From assembly GCA_030015575.1 (NCBI GenBank), contig JASDDO010000001.1, forward strand, positions 138,527,988 through 138,591,987: DNA of 64,000 nt, given 5' to 3'. Position numbers and translations under genes: made by a program. The DNA comes from Agapanthus africanus. Lineage: Eukaryota; Streptophyta; Magnoliopsida; Asparagales; Amaryllidaceae. The notes below the pieces were generated by a model. The model was not told the origin of the DNA, did not search any database, and worked only from the letters and a program-made list of their open reading frames with translations. Below, in pieces: positions 34,489 to 47,480 of the stretch. Every line of letters begins with the position of its first letter. The stretch's first letter is position 1.

Positions 34489-35640
34489 AGAAAGGATATA
34501 ATTCTGTATTGTTGGATAATGTTTAGAACATTTCATATATCAAGAGTTGATCGGTTCAAGCACGTTATCTAAAAGCATATACATTCTAAATCAAACCACA
34601 GTTCTTAACATTTAGAACACACACATGAGGAAGAGTTCAAAAATGAACGAATCCTTCTTGAGGTATTGTATACTAGGTCATATCAATGCGACCTGACTAG
34701 CTAAGTTACATTTAGATGCATATTTAAATCAGTTTGAATTTACATCATATGAAACTTGCCAGTTATATCACAAAGATAAGATGACCACAGCTCCGTTTAC
34801 TGGAAACAAAGAAAGAGTTAGTATACTCTTAGGACTGATACATAGTGATATATGTAAGTCCCCAGTCTACATATGCCAGGACTGGTTCTTTATTCTTCCT
34901 TACATTCACTGATGATCTCTCAAGATTCGAACACATGTTCCTGTTGAAACACATGTCTGAAATTTTTGAGAAATTCAAAGAATATAAGTCAGAAGTAAAG
35001 AACCAATATAGGTGTAAGTATTATGTCCTATGATGTGATCAAGGAGGAGAATACTTAAGCATTGAAATCCTGGACTATTCTCAAAGGAGAATAAGATTCT
35101 CTCTCAGCATTACTCCTCCGTATACACCATAGCACAATGGTATATCGGGGTGGGGCAATCGCACCTTATATGATATGGTGCGCTCTATGATGAGTACTAC
35201 TGGGTTACCTGTTTCCTTTTGGGGGTTATGCACTTGAGAAGCTGCATACCTATTGAATTGGGTTCAAATCAAACCAGTGCCTACCACTCCATATGAGATA
35301 TGGTATAGGAAGAGCCCATTTCTTAAGTAAGTTAAGATTTGGGGTCGTCCGGCCTATGTCTAAAAGCAAAATACGGACAAGCTCGAGGCAAGGTCAGTTC
35401 TGTTGAATTGGAAGGAGTTCCAGCTATACAAATTACAGCTGATGATTTGGTAGAACCGGTGGATTCAATAGTCCCCGACGAACCTCAACCTCTCCGCCGA
35501 TTTAGCATGGTTCCTCATCCGCCTGAGAGATACTTCGGTTTCTCGATGACAGTGGGAGCAAGGATTACATCATGAGATGATGACCCAACGAGTTTCGAGC
35601 AGGCCATTAAGAGTAGGGACTCTGTAAGAATGGCTGGATG
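34489..35640 (+). pseudogene. Cop-D integrase remnant
   Basis: Fragments in several frames: ETCQLYHKDKMTTAPFTGNK, LLGLIHSDICKSP (first catalytic D), FTDDLSRFEHMFLLKHMSE, FKEYKSEVKNQY, then SGLCLKAKYGQARGKV and VELEGVPAIQITADDLVEP, which lie between integrase and RT in Angela-type pol. Numerous stops and at least three frame changes. The second catalytic D region near 35035 is only partly readable. Confidence 0.7.
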
Positions 35641-36236
35641 CTAAGTGATCTGAGATGGAATCCATGTACACCAACAAAGTATGGACTTTGGCTGCTATAT
35701 CTGAAAGGTTAAATCCCCATCAGGAGCAAGTATATCTTGAGAAGATTACTTGGTGTAGGTGGAAAAGTTGAGACTTTCAAAGCTAGACTTGTTAAAGGTT
35801 CTCATCATCGACCAGGCGTGGATAATGATGAAACCTTTTTCAGTGGCTGTGCTTAAGTCCATCCGGATCCTACTTGCCATTGCTGCATACCATGACTGCG
35901 ATATCTGGTGGTTGGATGTTATGACTGCTTTTCTAAATATTGATTTAGAAGAGAACGTCTATAAGTACACAGCCAGATGGCTTCGTAGACAGTGGGAGCA
36001 GCGGAAACGTGTGCAAGATGCTTTATGGGATAAAGCAAGCATCGCGGAATTGGAACATCTGTTTTGATATGATAGTCAAAGTGTTTGACTTTATCAAAAT
36101 GGTAGATGAACCTTGTATAAACAAAAAGGTAGTAGAGAGTAAGGTGGTCATCCTCGTATTGTACGTGGAAAACGTACTCTTGATAGGAAAAGAGTTTCCT
36201 ATGCTACACTCGGTCAATCTTCTCTTATCACATTGA
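35641..36236 (+). pseudogene. Cop-D reverse transcriptase remnant
   Basis: SVAVLKSIRILLAIAAYHDC and DVMTAFLNIDLEENVY (first palm motif) lie in 35759-36067. After a frame change, CKMLYGIKQASRNWN and VILVLYVENVLLIG lie in 36009-36236. The catalytic YVDD box reads YVEN here, so both the second D and its neighbour are changed and the enzyme would be dead. Upstream text is broken. Confidence 0.8.
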
Positions 36237-36755
36237 CTCTCTATGTAGGATCTAAGTGATACCTCCTAAATCCTGGGTTTAGTATCAATTGATCCTGGGA
36301 GAATCACTGGATAGATTCCAGGGTGGTAAAGATGATTGAATGTCAGTCACAGGCTTTGTCTTTACCCTCAGTGGAGGGACGGTATGTTGGAAGAGTTCCA
36401 AGCTAGATACCGTGGCAGACCAGACGATAAAGGTTGGTGACATCGCTATCAAAGATACTACCAAATAGGCAGTTTGGGTGTATATTAGTTCATGAGATGA
36501 ACTAGGTTCCTACCATTGTGTGACAATGGAAGTGTGGCTTTGGCCCAGGAACCTCGGTCCCATCAGTGACCAGACATATTCTAAGGCGGTATCACCTGAT
36601 CAAGGAGATGGTTGATCTCCAGGGAGATCAAGGTTAGGAGAGTAGACTCAGAGGACGACACGGCGGATCCACTAACAAAGGCATTTTCCTAGAGAGAGAC
36701 TTTTATGGGATGGTTGAGTATGAGATACTACATTCCACTGCTATATGATGGTCCT
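36237..36755 (+). pseudogene. Cop-D RNase H remnant
   Basis: Near 36330-36480 the frames read DDRMSVTGFVFTLSGGTVCW followed by KSSKLDTVAD, the copia RNase H start. It then decays, with fragments such as DELGSYHC and NLGPISDQ. The 'adplTKaF' end is recognisable near 36660-36690 (DTADPLTKAFS). Confidence 0.65.
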
Positions 36756-36771
36756 AGTGCAAGTGGGAGAT
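36756..36771 (+). other. Polypurine tract of Cop-D
   Basis: GTGCAAGTGGGAGAT directly before TGTTAGTTG of the 3' LTR, the standard copia tract. Confidence 0.85.
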
Positions 36772-38970
36772 TGTTAGTTGTATGGATGCCCTAGAGGCCA
36801 TTATTGTACATGAGATGTATATTATAGTGGATGCTGGGACATATATAGGGAGGACTTTCTTGCTCGACAGGATAGTACGCTATCTGGTTGCTCTTTATCT
36901 TAACATGTACACTTATTGTCTCTCTGTTACATATTGATAAAGCCCTTAGGATGTGTACTCGACTTCCAGGACTATGATGCAGATTATACTACTGGGGCCT
37001 GGGTAGTCCATGAGTACATCCTTCAATGTTCCTAGTTGTGGGAATATCGAGACGGGGCATCGATATTCCAAAGTAGACTAGCGTATATCTTCTCGACCCA
37101 TGTGATAGGCGATGGATGTTCCCATATCCATTGTTGTTTGACATCAGAGATGGTATACGGGTGCTCAGTGGAGACTGAGTACACTGAACGGACTCGTCGA
37201 GAACTCCCAGGTGGTATTATACCTCACGTCAGATGGCAGTTCTCTGGTGACACTGGTACAGCTTAGTCTGTCGACCCGAGATCGTCATAGAGTCTTGTGT
37301 GTCTCCCACTGTGCTTTGATTTCCACTCTACCACGGCTCTACTGAGTCGTGCAAACAGGTGGCTTTTGGGTAAAGTCCCGATTCACATGGAGGCAATGAG
37401 CGATAGGAGGGGATTCGTCTCTCCCGGTATTGGGGGTTGATGTTGCGCTATGCTCGACTGGCCATAACTGGAAATCCCTGGCCAGGGTTGATGTGATTTA
37501 CTGGTAAGTGTTATCAGTAGTTTCACAAATGTTATGGACCTTATATCAGCATGACTTATCAATCTACTGGGGTCTGACGTTTTCCACCCCTAGGAGAGAT
37601 ATGCGACATATCAGACGAACAGACCGGACTGTGTGGTAAGTGTTACTGATTGGATTCACAGGGGTGTGAGCAGGCTTGCTCGTTGATCTTCTGATCGCTC
37701 AATACCCGGGTGGCCGTTACGTTTAGCAGACCGCTTGTGGCTTATGGGTGACTGATATGATCACCACCTACTGCCGGCGTATTGACGAGTCTTTAGAGTC
37801 CTACACAGAGGTTTCCTGGCTCAAGCGAAACGAAATAGGAGTGCATATGAGATATGTGTGGGACCGAGAATAATACGAGTATGTGATACTGTATTCTATT
37901 CTCGCGATTTGTATCATCGGTCGGTTATATGCGATATAGCCGGATTACCGAATCAAGTGTTGATTCGATACATTGATACTCTAGATATTAGTCGGTTATA
38001 TGAGATATGACCGGATTTTTAAATCAAGAGTTGATTTAATGATTTAATGTATAATTATATATTTGATATATTATTTTACATTAACTAGTATTTGTTCACT
38101 TAAGATTGATTTTCTCACTTAATGTGCACATGTTGTATATGTGATATATGTTTGTGCACTAGATTGTATCATGCTTGATGATACATGCAAACTTGGGTGT
38201 ATGAGTGACTTATACCATATTTAAGTTAGTGGAAAAGGTTTAAATATATTTAGTAATTCAAAATTAGTATGCACTTTGTCATGCTTGAAGCTTCATGAAC
38301 CTTTTAGCATCATTTGACCAAGTCCACTAACTTTGTCTCACTAAAGATATTTGTTAACCAAACACTAACTTAAACTATGGTTTAGTCTCTACAAAGGTTA
38401 ACTCACCCATGGTTGTATTATAATTATCTTCACTTATTATTCTATTCTCATTATTCATTATTCCTTCTTCTTCTTCTTCTTCTTCATCAAGACGAAAAAG
38501 CTTGCTAGAAATTTTCTAAGTGAAGAAATAAAGTGAGAAATCAAAATCTAAAGTGAACTCATTTCCTATTTCATCATCCTCTACTACTTGCCATTTAGTT
38601 TAGGGTGTTCTTTTCACAAAGTTCTTGACCTAGTGAAGATGGAGCTTGAGTTTGAGTCTCCTCGACGTAGATCATCTTCGGCCTCGAAGTCAACGAGCTA
38701 GCCCGTTCATTTCTCCGAGGAAACCATCACTAGAGTTCGGGATCTCGATGATCGCAGCGAAGGGACGTCAACACGGAGCTTTATAAGTGAAGGACCGGAT
38801 CTACAAAGGTTGTATTTTCATTCACTTCTCTTTGTAATGTTAGATTACTATTTTGTTTCCCTAGTTTTCTAGTTCGATTCGTAGTTAGATTGCTTAGCAC
38901 ACCCTAAAATTTTTGTTGTCGCATGTGTGACGCTTGCAAACTCTAGGCTAGGTGCTAAGGAATCCCAACA
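36772..38970 (+). repeat. Cop-D 3' LTR (2199 bp)
   Basis: Near-identical copy of 28683-30876, with the same ends. The CTT run at about 38460-38487 has extra units. Followed by the target duplication TAATA. Confidence 0.93.
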
Positions 38971-38975
38971 TAATA

Positions 38976-40502
38976 TACCATAGAGGCCATTATTGTATAG
39001 TACTTTTTTGTATATTACATTTTGAAAGCTTGGTATATATACACGGATTTTATGACAGTCTTGCTCAATATGGTAGTATGCTACTTGGTTTGTATCTATT
39101 TTAATATGTGTGTATGTTTCATTTAACGTATCGCTAATACATATTGGTAGAGCCCTTAGGATCTTTGCTTGACTACCAGCGTTGTGATGGCAGTCACACT
39201 AGTAGGGGCTGGGTAGTCTACAAGCACATCCTTATACATGTCCCTAGTCCTAGGATTATCGAAACAAGGCATCGATACTCTAGAGTAGACTAGTGTATAC
39301 GCTTCTTATCCCAACAAGGAAGATGGTCTGTCCCACAGCCATTAGTACGTCATACTACAGATAGTATGTAGGTGCTCATTGGGTTATGAGTTACACTGGA
39401 CGGACTCATGGGGTACTGTTGGTTGGTACTATACCTATCATCAGGTAGCAGTTCCTAGATGACATAAGTACAGCATAGTCCGTTGACTTGACACTGCTAC
39501 TTTGCCTCAAGTGTGTTCCACTGTTCTTAGATTACCACCCTACCACAGCTCTATTGAGCCATGCAAAAAGGTAGTAGTTGGGTGCAGTCCCGAAGCACTT
39601 GGAGGCAGTGCCGGTTAAAAAGGATTCGTCTCTCCTGTTGTTGGGGGTTGATGTCGCGCTATGATTCGGAAAGCCATTACATAAAGTCCCTGGCCAGGAC
39701 AAGCGAGATTTGCTGGTAGGTACTCCAGTAATTTCTCAGGGTGTTTTGGGTTGCACTCCGACATGACTTAATGCGCTATTAGGGGTCTGACGTTTACCGC
39801 CCCCTTGCCTTCATATGCGATACTCTTAGACGAACAGACCAGACTGTACGGAGATTGCCACAGACAGGCTCAGTAGGAGTTCGGATGAGTCAGCTCGTTG
39901 GCCTTCTCATCGATAGATAGCTGGGTAGTCGTTACGTGCAGCTAGTACCGCTGACATGCTTGTGGTTAAACCTACTGCCAGCGTACTGTCGAGTCTTTAG
40001 AGTCCCACGTAGATGGTTTCCTTGCTTCGGGCGAAACGATGTAGAGGTCGTATGGTTTTACGACAGGGTTCGATCACATACATGTACTTGTGCACGTATG
40101 ATGTTCAGGCAGACAATACTAGTGGGCTTTGGTTTAAGCCGGATCCTAGTATTAGATTATTGGATTATTTTCGTCTCCTTGTATTCGTGTTTCTCAGAAT
40201 ACGGATACGGGTATGTATATACGGATGAGAGGGGCATTCTTTTAATTACTCAAGTTTGCTTCTAGATTAGTAAACATCATTACATGTATTAGCATTTAGG
40301 TTAAATGCTTAATGATGTGGAATTATGAAGTGGAGTTATATGGTATTTTAGTGAAAATTGAGCATGGCTTCTTGTTGACTTTCTTAGACTCTTTTGAGGC
40401 AAATGAAGACTTTGATATTTTGGGATAGTTTTGAGATATTTGTGTGAGATATTTTTCATTTGCCTTAAAGTCTTGACATGAGACATTTTCTTTATTCATT
40501 AT
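38976..40502 (+). repeat. Cop-D0 5' LTR, middle piece
   Basis: Continues 28670-28682 after removal of Cop-D: joined, it reads TGTTAGTGTAATATACCATA then GAGGCCATTATTG, parallel to the Cop-D LTR start. It aligns with Cop-D LTRs through 'ctgacgtttaccgccccctt' and 'ggcgaaacgat'. From 40060 to 40502 it is AT-rich and without coding content. Cut by Ath-C at 40503. Confidence 0.85.
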
Positions 40503-42025
40503 TGTTCATATTAGATTTTTGCATTTTTATATCGCCCATTCTTAATCACATTGCATATAAGTAGGTACTTTTGATCCATGTCTGCTAAATAGTTGCAGAT
40601 TACAGGTTCTCAGCTCTTTACAATGAAATTCAAGAAAAGTCACAACAAATGCAGGATTACGACCAACAACAGATGAATACTGATCTCCGTTAACCATCCG
40701 TATGATACCACCTACCAGTTCAAGGGACAAATGGAAAATCATTAGGCACTTCAATGCACAAAGCACAAGGGCAGCACAAGATCCGAGACTTCAACGCGGA
40801 GCTCAAAGCAAAAGTCCGCATCATTATGCACTATTGGATATCTGGAAGGAAATTGAAGAGATTCTGAGAAACTAAGTAAATAAAACAGAAGATATAAGCA
40901 ACATGGAGAAGCCCTGAAAAGATGGCCCCACGATTCCACCAATTGGCCGCCTCAGACACTTCTGCCGCGGAACCGCGGCCGCGTTCTGCGCATGTCGGTG
41001 GCAGTGTCGGTGCTTTGACTCGGCTATCTTGGGATAGTTTTGTAATTTCATGTATGGATCAGAATGTAAACCTATGGTTTTTCCTATCTATAAATAGAAG
41101 AGCTCAAAACCAAATGAGGGGTACCTTCTTTAGTTTAGAATTTTTATATTTAATTCTGTTCTTTCCTATGAAAAATTGTAGCGAGCTATGAGCGTTCTTT
41201 AATAAAAAGAGATTTCTTTATTTATCTTGCATTTTATTTAATTTCTGCATTTTTATTTTGTTAATTTAGTCGCTTATTTATTTGTGTTATTCTTTTGTTT
41301 TCTCTATTTTCTTTATCCTTCAACAACGATGATGCTTGAGTAAGATCCTTGCCAAGGTGAGGTCTTGAATAGCTAGTTGTAAATTCCTTTCAACTTAATT
41401 ATTTATACCTTCCTTTTTTTTATTTATATCTTTTTAATGGGTGAGTAATCTTCTCACTTGTTAGGGCAGGAGAAGGAAGGTTTGAGAGAAGGAAATCTCT
41501 TTCACTCTTTTCTTTGCCCAACACCTTAATTCGAACTCCCTTTAATTCACCCACATTCCGCTTACTATGGCACCCTATCCTACATGATAGCGGTGATTCC
41601 CTAGTTAGACCGGTTGTGGTTGAATTAACTAAAGGTTTGGGATAAGAGCCAAGAACGGACGGACAAATACCAAAAGGAAGAAACTAAGCATGGAAAGCCT
41701 CGCTTATACTTGCAAGTTCCTTCCTAATCGTGCTAATCCCTGTTGTTGCCGATTACATTAACACCAACATTAAATAGGGCATTGAAAAAGTGAGAGTTTC
41801 CTAACTCGAACTAACCTAATCCTAACCCTAGCAAGTCTTTTATCATCCTTTATCTAATCAGTAGATCTTAAAACAAAACCACCACTTTTTTTTGGACTTA
41901 ACTCGTTAAAACATAAAGAAAAAGATTCCACCTCCTTGTGGATCGACCCGTACTCAACCAGCTAGCTACCAAACGACACTGTCTTGATTGCGGTAAATTT
42001 AAACACAGCAAACACGTAACAATCA
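40503..42025 (+). repeat. Ath-C 5' LTR (1523 bp)
   Basis: Starts TGTTCATATTAGATTTTTGC, ends CACGTAACAATCA. Contains the CpG-rich motif at 40964-40984 and a TATA box at 41087-41097. Confidence 0.92.
41087..41097 (+). promoter_or_regulatory. TATA box of Ath-C 5' LTR
   Basis: TCTATAAATAG in TTTTTCCTATCTATAAATAG; conserved at 57432-57442 in the 3' LTR. Confidence 0.65.
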
Positions 42026-42027
42026 AA

Positions 42028-42045
42028 TGGCACCGTTGCCGGGGA
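42028..42045 (+). other. Primer binding site of Ath-C (tRNA-Asp type)
   Basis: TGGCACCGTTGCCGGGGA, two bases after the LTR. It is the complement of the plant tRNA-Asp 3' end (TCCCCGGCAACGGCGCCA) with one mismatch, as in Athila elements. Confidence 0.88.
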
Positions 42046-43167
42046 GACGGTAGTTTATTTCTTTGTGTAATTTCAGGTTAATTAAAAAAATTTAAAAACT
42101 ATAAAAATTTTAAATTTTTTAAAAAAAGTATCATATTATCTTTGATTAGTTTTTGTGCAAGTGTGCAGGATAGGAAAAAGGTTTAGTTCCGTTCTGGAGC
42201 AAACTCAGTGAACAAATCAAGATTCAGGAGATCTAAATAGGAAGAGGAGAACTAACTCAGCACAGGGAACAACTTTGAAGCAGTCAAACTTCTGAACTGC
42301 CGTGGAATCGCGGCATAAGTGCAAGTTTGACCGCAGAACCGCGTCAAAGGGTGACGTCAGCGACCTAATTTTCTCTGTAAGTATCTCATTTCTCTTCTTC
42401 CCTCATCTGAACTCCACTGACAAATTTTTCTGCAGCATTCTTTGCGCAGATTCTCTTTCTCCTCTCCAATAAATTATTTTTGTGCAGGATTCTTTGCGCT
42501 GCCAAATAAAAAAATTTTGCAAGTGTTTTAGATTTTTGGTGTGTTACTGCTTTGCATAATTAATAAGGAATTTAAGGGGCTATAACACCAACTCAGATTG
42601 GGTGGGGATTTCATCATCCTTCCTAAGACCCAAAAAATCACTAAAAGCATACGCATCACCCTTAAGCTTAATTAAAAAATATCTAGACTCAGCCAACTAA
42701 GGACTGTCGTGCTCATTAGGACAGATGAATGTTGTGGGCATTCAATCGTTTATCTAAACTTGACTTTGTGGTGTCTAGGCTAGACAAGTGAGAAAGCTAA
42801 TTTTAAAAGGCCCATCTCACGGTGATTCGTAAGTGGAACCCTCCTTTCTTCATTTGTGCTTACCTGGCCACAATTGGCAATGAAGAGACGATTTGAGAGT
42901 TATCTCACAACTTGTCACTTTAGAACAGTTAGGAGCAGTCTAGTGGACTTAGAAGACCATAGCTCTAGGTATGATTGTGCATATTGTGATTGTGAGTGTA
43001 CTTGTAAAAGGTTTGGTCCCATAATTCCGTATTCTTTCAAACAAGCAATTTTTAAAAAAACTCCAAAAACAAAAAAAAAATTTAAAAAATAAAATAAAAA
43101 AATATAATATAATAAAAATAAAAAAATACACCACTTCCCTCCCTTCCTACATTTTCACTCTTCCAAC
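42046..43167 (+). other. Ath-C leader
   Basis: 1.1 kb, AT-rich, no coding region. Two CpG-rich motifs lie at 42298-42314 and 42331-42344. A run of A/T homopolymers lies at 43050-43130. Blocks align with the Ath-A leader. Confidence 0.6.
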
Positions 43168-44688
43168 ATGGGTACCCAACCTCGCAACTCTTGCCGAATT
43201 TTAGTATCCACAACCAGACATTACTTCCTACGTTTCTTGCTTTGGTCAAATTTCAAACGACCCCTCCATGCCCAAAATATCTTTGAAAGATCGGATAGAC
43301 GCATCTAGGACAAACACTTGTACTCCGCAATCCACTTCGTATCAACCATTTCAACCAACCCCACCCTCTTACGTTGATACCCCTTTTGCGAGTCGTCCAT
43401 TGTCCATCGCTGAACGTATTGAACAATCCCGTAGCCGATCTTTCGCTCCTTTCACCATTACGAATTCTTCGGATCAACAATTCCATTCACCTTCTTATCC
43501 GTATGTTGATCCTACCCCTGTCCAACCATTCAATTCCTATCCATCATACCCAACTTTTGCACCTTCCCTAGACATTACTTCTAAACAGCCTTTTGGGAGT
43601 TTCCGGTATCCAAACGAGTTTGAATCTTTTACTGAAACCCCTTCACAACCCATGTCTAGTTTGGAACCATCGTTAGAAGACTTTAGGGTAGCGTCATGCC
43701 AACAGATGATGGATTTGAATGCGTCCATGGCCGCCCTTATACAACCTAGTGACCCGGTAGCTAGGTTCCAACTAACTCCAAATTGTCCAATGTGTGATGA
43801 AGCGGTTGGACAGATTAAGAATTTGAGTGGAGAGAGTGAGCTGTGCACCCTTCCAAATCAAACCTACCCATCCCCAATTGAATCCCACAACTCCGGTTTT
43901 GAATGTCTATCAAATGTCCCAAATGATTTACCAGTTGAAGATAGAACGTTTAATGAGTTGTACAAATTTGTAGTGTTTGATTTACCTGATTGTGAAGGGT
44001 CCCTTTCGAGTGAAACCATCACAAATCCTTTTGACCTCTACACCTCCACTCTAGAACTTGAATTGATTAATATCCACGCTTTTGATGAGGTGTCTAAAAA
44101 GATTGATTTTCACTTGATTGAGGATATCGACGCTGGGAATTTTTCGGATGATGGACCCATAGATTTGGATGAGTTTCTCTCTCCAATTCATCATCCCGAG
44201 TCTTTAACTGTTTTTCCCGAACTTCATATGCGTCTGGATTTTGATGACAAATGCATGGATGAGATAACTTTTGAGGGGAATTTTGAGGGTAGTATTGAGG
44301 ATGAATCAGTTTTGTTTGATGAGTCGGAATTTCCAATTCATCTTGTACCTTCCACTGACTGTGTACACCCTCCTCAACTTTTAACTGTTACCCTTCCTCA
44401 ATCACTCCCCTCTATCCTTTCCATCGTTCCGACCGCGCAAGACACCGTATCACTTTCATTATCTATGTCTGTTTTACCAAGTTCGGCGTACCTATATTTT
44501 CTCACAAATCTTGAGGGATTAGACCCAATTTTTCGACATATTGATAGATTAGTGCAATCCATCTTTTCACATCGATCATTACAGAGTTTATTAAATTATT
44601 CAATTCATTTTCACCCTCAAGTTCGTACACTATTTCTTTTTCCATTCCGCCATTCTTCTTCTCATATACCGAGACCGTATTCCACTTC

Positions 44689-47456
44689 TGTCATGACCCA
44701 AAGTTTGGATGTGACCGGCACTTAGATTGTATAATATATAAAGATATATACACAACCTGAGTAAGCCGAAACCAAGATCAAAATCCTTTTTGCGGAATTC
44801 TTTATAAAATTTTAACTTTTAAGTAAAAATCATAGTTGTTATGAAATTAAGATACAAAAACAAGTATAAAGTGTTAAGTTTGGTTGCATCCCTTGTTGGG
44901 ATCAACAATATCAATAGTGGAGATAAATATCCAAGGGTATATGACATCAAAAAGAATTTCAGATATAACTAAAGAAATATCTTCTAACACAACAACGATC
45001 TCACCTGTCAATTAATATACATAACCATCTCTCATTCTAAGTCATAATAAAAGGTCTGATAGAGATTTTCTAGATACAATGATACAATACCAAAAGAGAA
45101 GATTACTACATATGTAACCCACCTATCAAAAGATGCGAGAAAAGCTGAAAAAGTGGATCTGCAATGCCGCTAACCGTCCACTCTACCCCTGCAAGGAACT
45201 GTGGCACAACGGGGGTGAGTTGCCAACTCAGTGAATATAACTAACATACAACGGCTAATAATGTAAATATGACGATCATAAATAACTGAAATGAGAGCAA
45301 GTATGATGTATGATAGCATATAGAAAGTATGGATCTGTACTATAAATCACATAACCAAAACTGAAATCTCATCATTTATTCTCAATAAATTTCATCTTTC
45401 CGTATCCATCATCGACACAAAACTTCCATTTCTCTCAGGCATCATTCTCGAACGATCCTGTAATCAATAATACCGGTCGGTATCATCTAGATATCCGTCG
45501 TATTTCACTACTATCTCTGGTATCGAAAAACCTTGCTAGGCTCCCCCGCCTCAAATGCGGCTATCCTGCTCCTCGGTCTCGACCGGGTCGACCATGTATC
45601 CAACTGTATATCTTCCCCACTCAGACTGGATAACGTATAAATCCACGACCGTATAACTCCCCCACTCGGTCCGGAATAAAACCAAATCATAAAACATCTC
45701 ATGGTGAACATGTCACATAAATCATGAAATCACTTGATTTATGTAATAGTACAGGAAAACCCAAACCATAAATTCTCAGTAATACAAAGCTTCTTATATC
45801 AACTTAGAATACTCGGATGATAAACATGATGTAATTTATGCAAGTTACCACTATTGTAAATAATTTAAGTATGATAGGAATCATATTTAACAAGATGAAT
45901 ATTTAGTGTAAAGGTGACATGTTAATATCGACGAGGTATAGTGTAACATGTAAAGGTGTGCACGTGCGGCATAACTCATCGATAATTGTGCAGTGTTCTA
46001 GATCTATTATCATAATGATGCATAGGTATGTATATGAATGCGCATTATTAACTTAGCATACAAAAGTAAAAATTCATTTAAATAAAACTACGGGCGTAAC
46101 ACGCCATCTTTATAAAATTCCTCGGTAGATGTTTAGTCTACTCACCGGAAAAATGTCTTATCTACTCAGGAATCGCCAATCATTTTCCTTTCCTTGCGGC
46201 CTCCAAAGTCCCCGCACTCAAATCTAACATTTAATTAACTTGTATAAGGAAACGGCTACATTCTGATACGACAAAAATCAATAAACACAAGTTGTACATG
46301 CTAATTACATTACGTACTACTATTGCAAACGATCTAACACTTAACCTCACTGAAATTTAACCCAACGCTGCATCGCGACTGAAAACAGAACACGTTACGT
46401 TTTAACCGTGTCGTATTTTAGATTTTTGATACCTTTTTCCGATATTAGCTCCCATATTTTATATACAGTTAAACTAACTTGATTAAACAATACCAAACTA
46501 ACCAAACACCTAAACAGAGACCTACCCAAAAAGCCAAAACACCCAAGCCCCCTACAAATCCGGCGTCGCTGGAATTCCTCTTAAAGTCGCCGGCCAAAAT
46601 CCGAGCTCCCCTGCTCGTATTCCTATAGTTTGTTCTAGGTCCAACATACAATATTTAGGCACTGTTTGGTTAAGTCAAATTTTATCTAAACTATAGCAGA
46701 TTTCAACAGAACTTAGTTTTGCCTAAAATACGATATTATGGATATAGGATTTCCTAAATTTTACAAACTTCAGAATAAAATCTACTGAATCAAGAATTTT
46801 ACCTACTGAGGATGGTGAATAGCTTCCTCCAAGATACCTAAATCCTTAGCTCTTAGCTTGATGATGAGGAATCCCTAGACTTAGCTCTTTTCTTCTTCTT
46901 TCTCTTGTTCTTCCTTGTTTTTCTTGTAGTTTTCTTTTTCTTTCTTAAATTTTAAAATTGTAAATTAGTTAAATGATCTGATCATAACCTATATATGAGA
47001 AGAGGGATGGGTGAGGTGTAGGAGGAGGTGTCAAAGGCTAAAGGGTGCCATCCTCATGCAAGGAAGAGGTGTTGTGTGTATGTGTGAATGCAAGTAGGAG
47101 GTGTCCTTGCATTATCTCATCAATTTGTGTTAATTTGTAATAAAATTCTGAGCTAAAATATTTTCTACCCCTTTTTCATTTACACCCTTAATCAAAACCC
47201 AATTTGCACAATATCCTAAACTATATATAAAAACCCTTCACAACTTATGTTATTACATAACACTATTTTAGTTAAAATGAAGCTAAATTTCTCATTAAAA
47301 CCCTTATAATTTATTTATGTTACATATTAAAATTTTAATTTAATTTGTTTTACATACTACTTATGAAAATGTCTGATTTTGTTTTGATAACTTATTTAAC
47401 CTTTTTTTATTTTAATTAATTAATTTTATTTATTTCTAAATTGTTAGAATGTTACA
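44689..47456 (-). repeat. Tek-B 3' LTR (element orientation)
   Basis: 2768 bp; in element orientation it starts TGTAACATTCTAACAATTT and ends GGGTCATGACA. It is adjacent to the purine tract at 47457. Confidence 0.93.
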
Positions 47457-47480
47457 ATATTCGGTCCCCGAATTTAAAAC
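47457..47480 (-). other. Polypurine region of Tek-B
   Basis: On the minus strand AAATTCGGGGACCGAATAT runs into TGTAACA of the 3' LTR, directly after the pol stop at 47481-47483. This arrangement is usual in chromoviruses of this group. Confidence 0.75.

Larger units (their letters stand above)
28683..38970 (+). mobile_element. Cop-D: Angela/BARE-type copia element with decayed coding region
   Basis: 10,288 bp with 2.2-kb LTRs, TG...CA ends, an initiator-Met primer site, a purine tract, and target duplication TAATA at 28678-28682 and 38971-38975. Domain order protease, integrase, RT, RNase H makes it Ty1/copia. The integrase and RT wording fits the Angela/BARE lineage. LTRs are very similar (about 5% different over the first 340 bp, under 2% in much of the rest by eye), while pol is full of stops. 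It is inserted 13 bp inside the related Cop-D0 LTR. Confidence 0.9.

Noticed and set aside
40922..41191. 89-codon frame in the Ath-C 5' LTR
   Set aside because: Lies over the CpG-rich motif and TATA box and is not preserved in the 3' LTR.
41820..41840. Telomere-like CCTAACCCTA
   Set aside because: A single unit only, also present in the 3' LTR and Ath-E; no array of CCCTAAA.
42856..43134. Short frames on both strands in the Ath-C leader
   Set aside because: Low-complexity A/T-rich sequence giving F/K/I-rich peptides; not shared with Ath-A.
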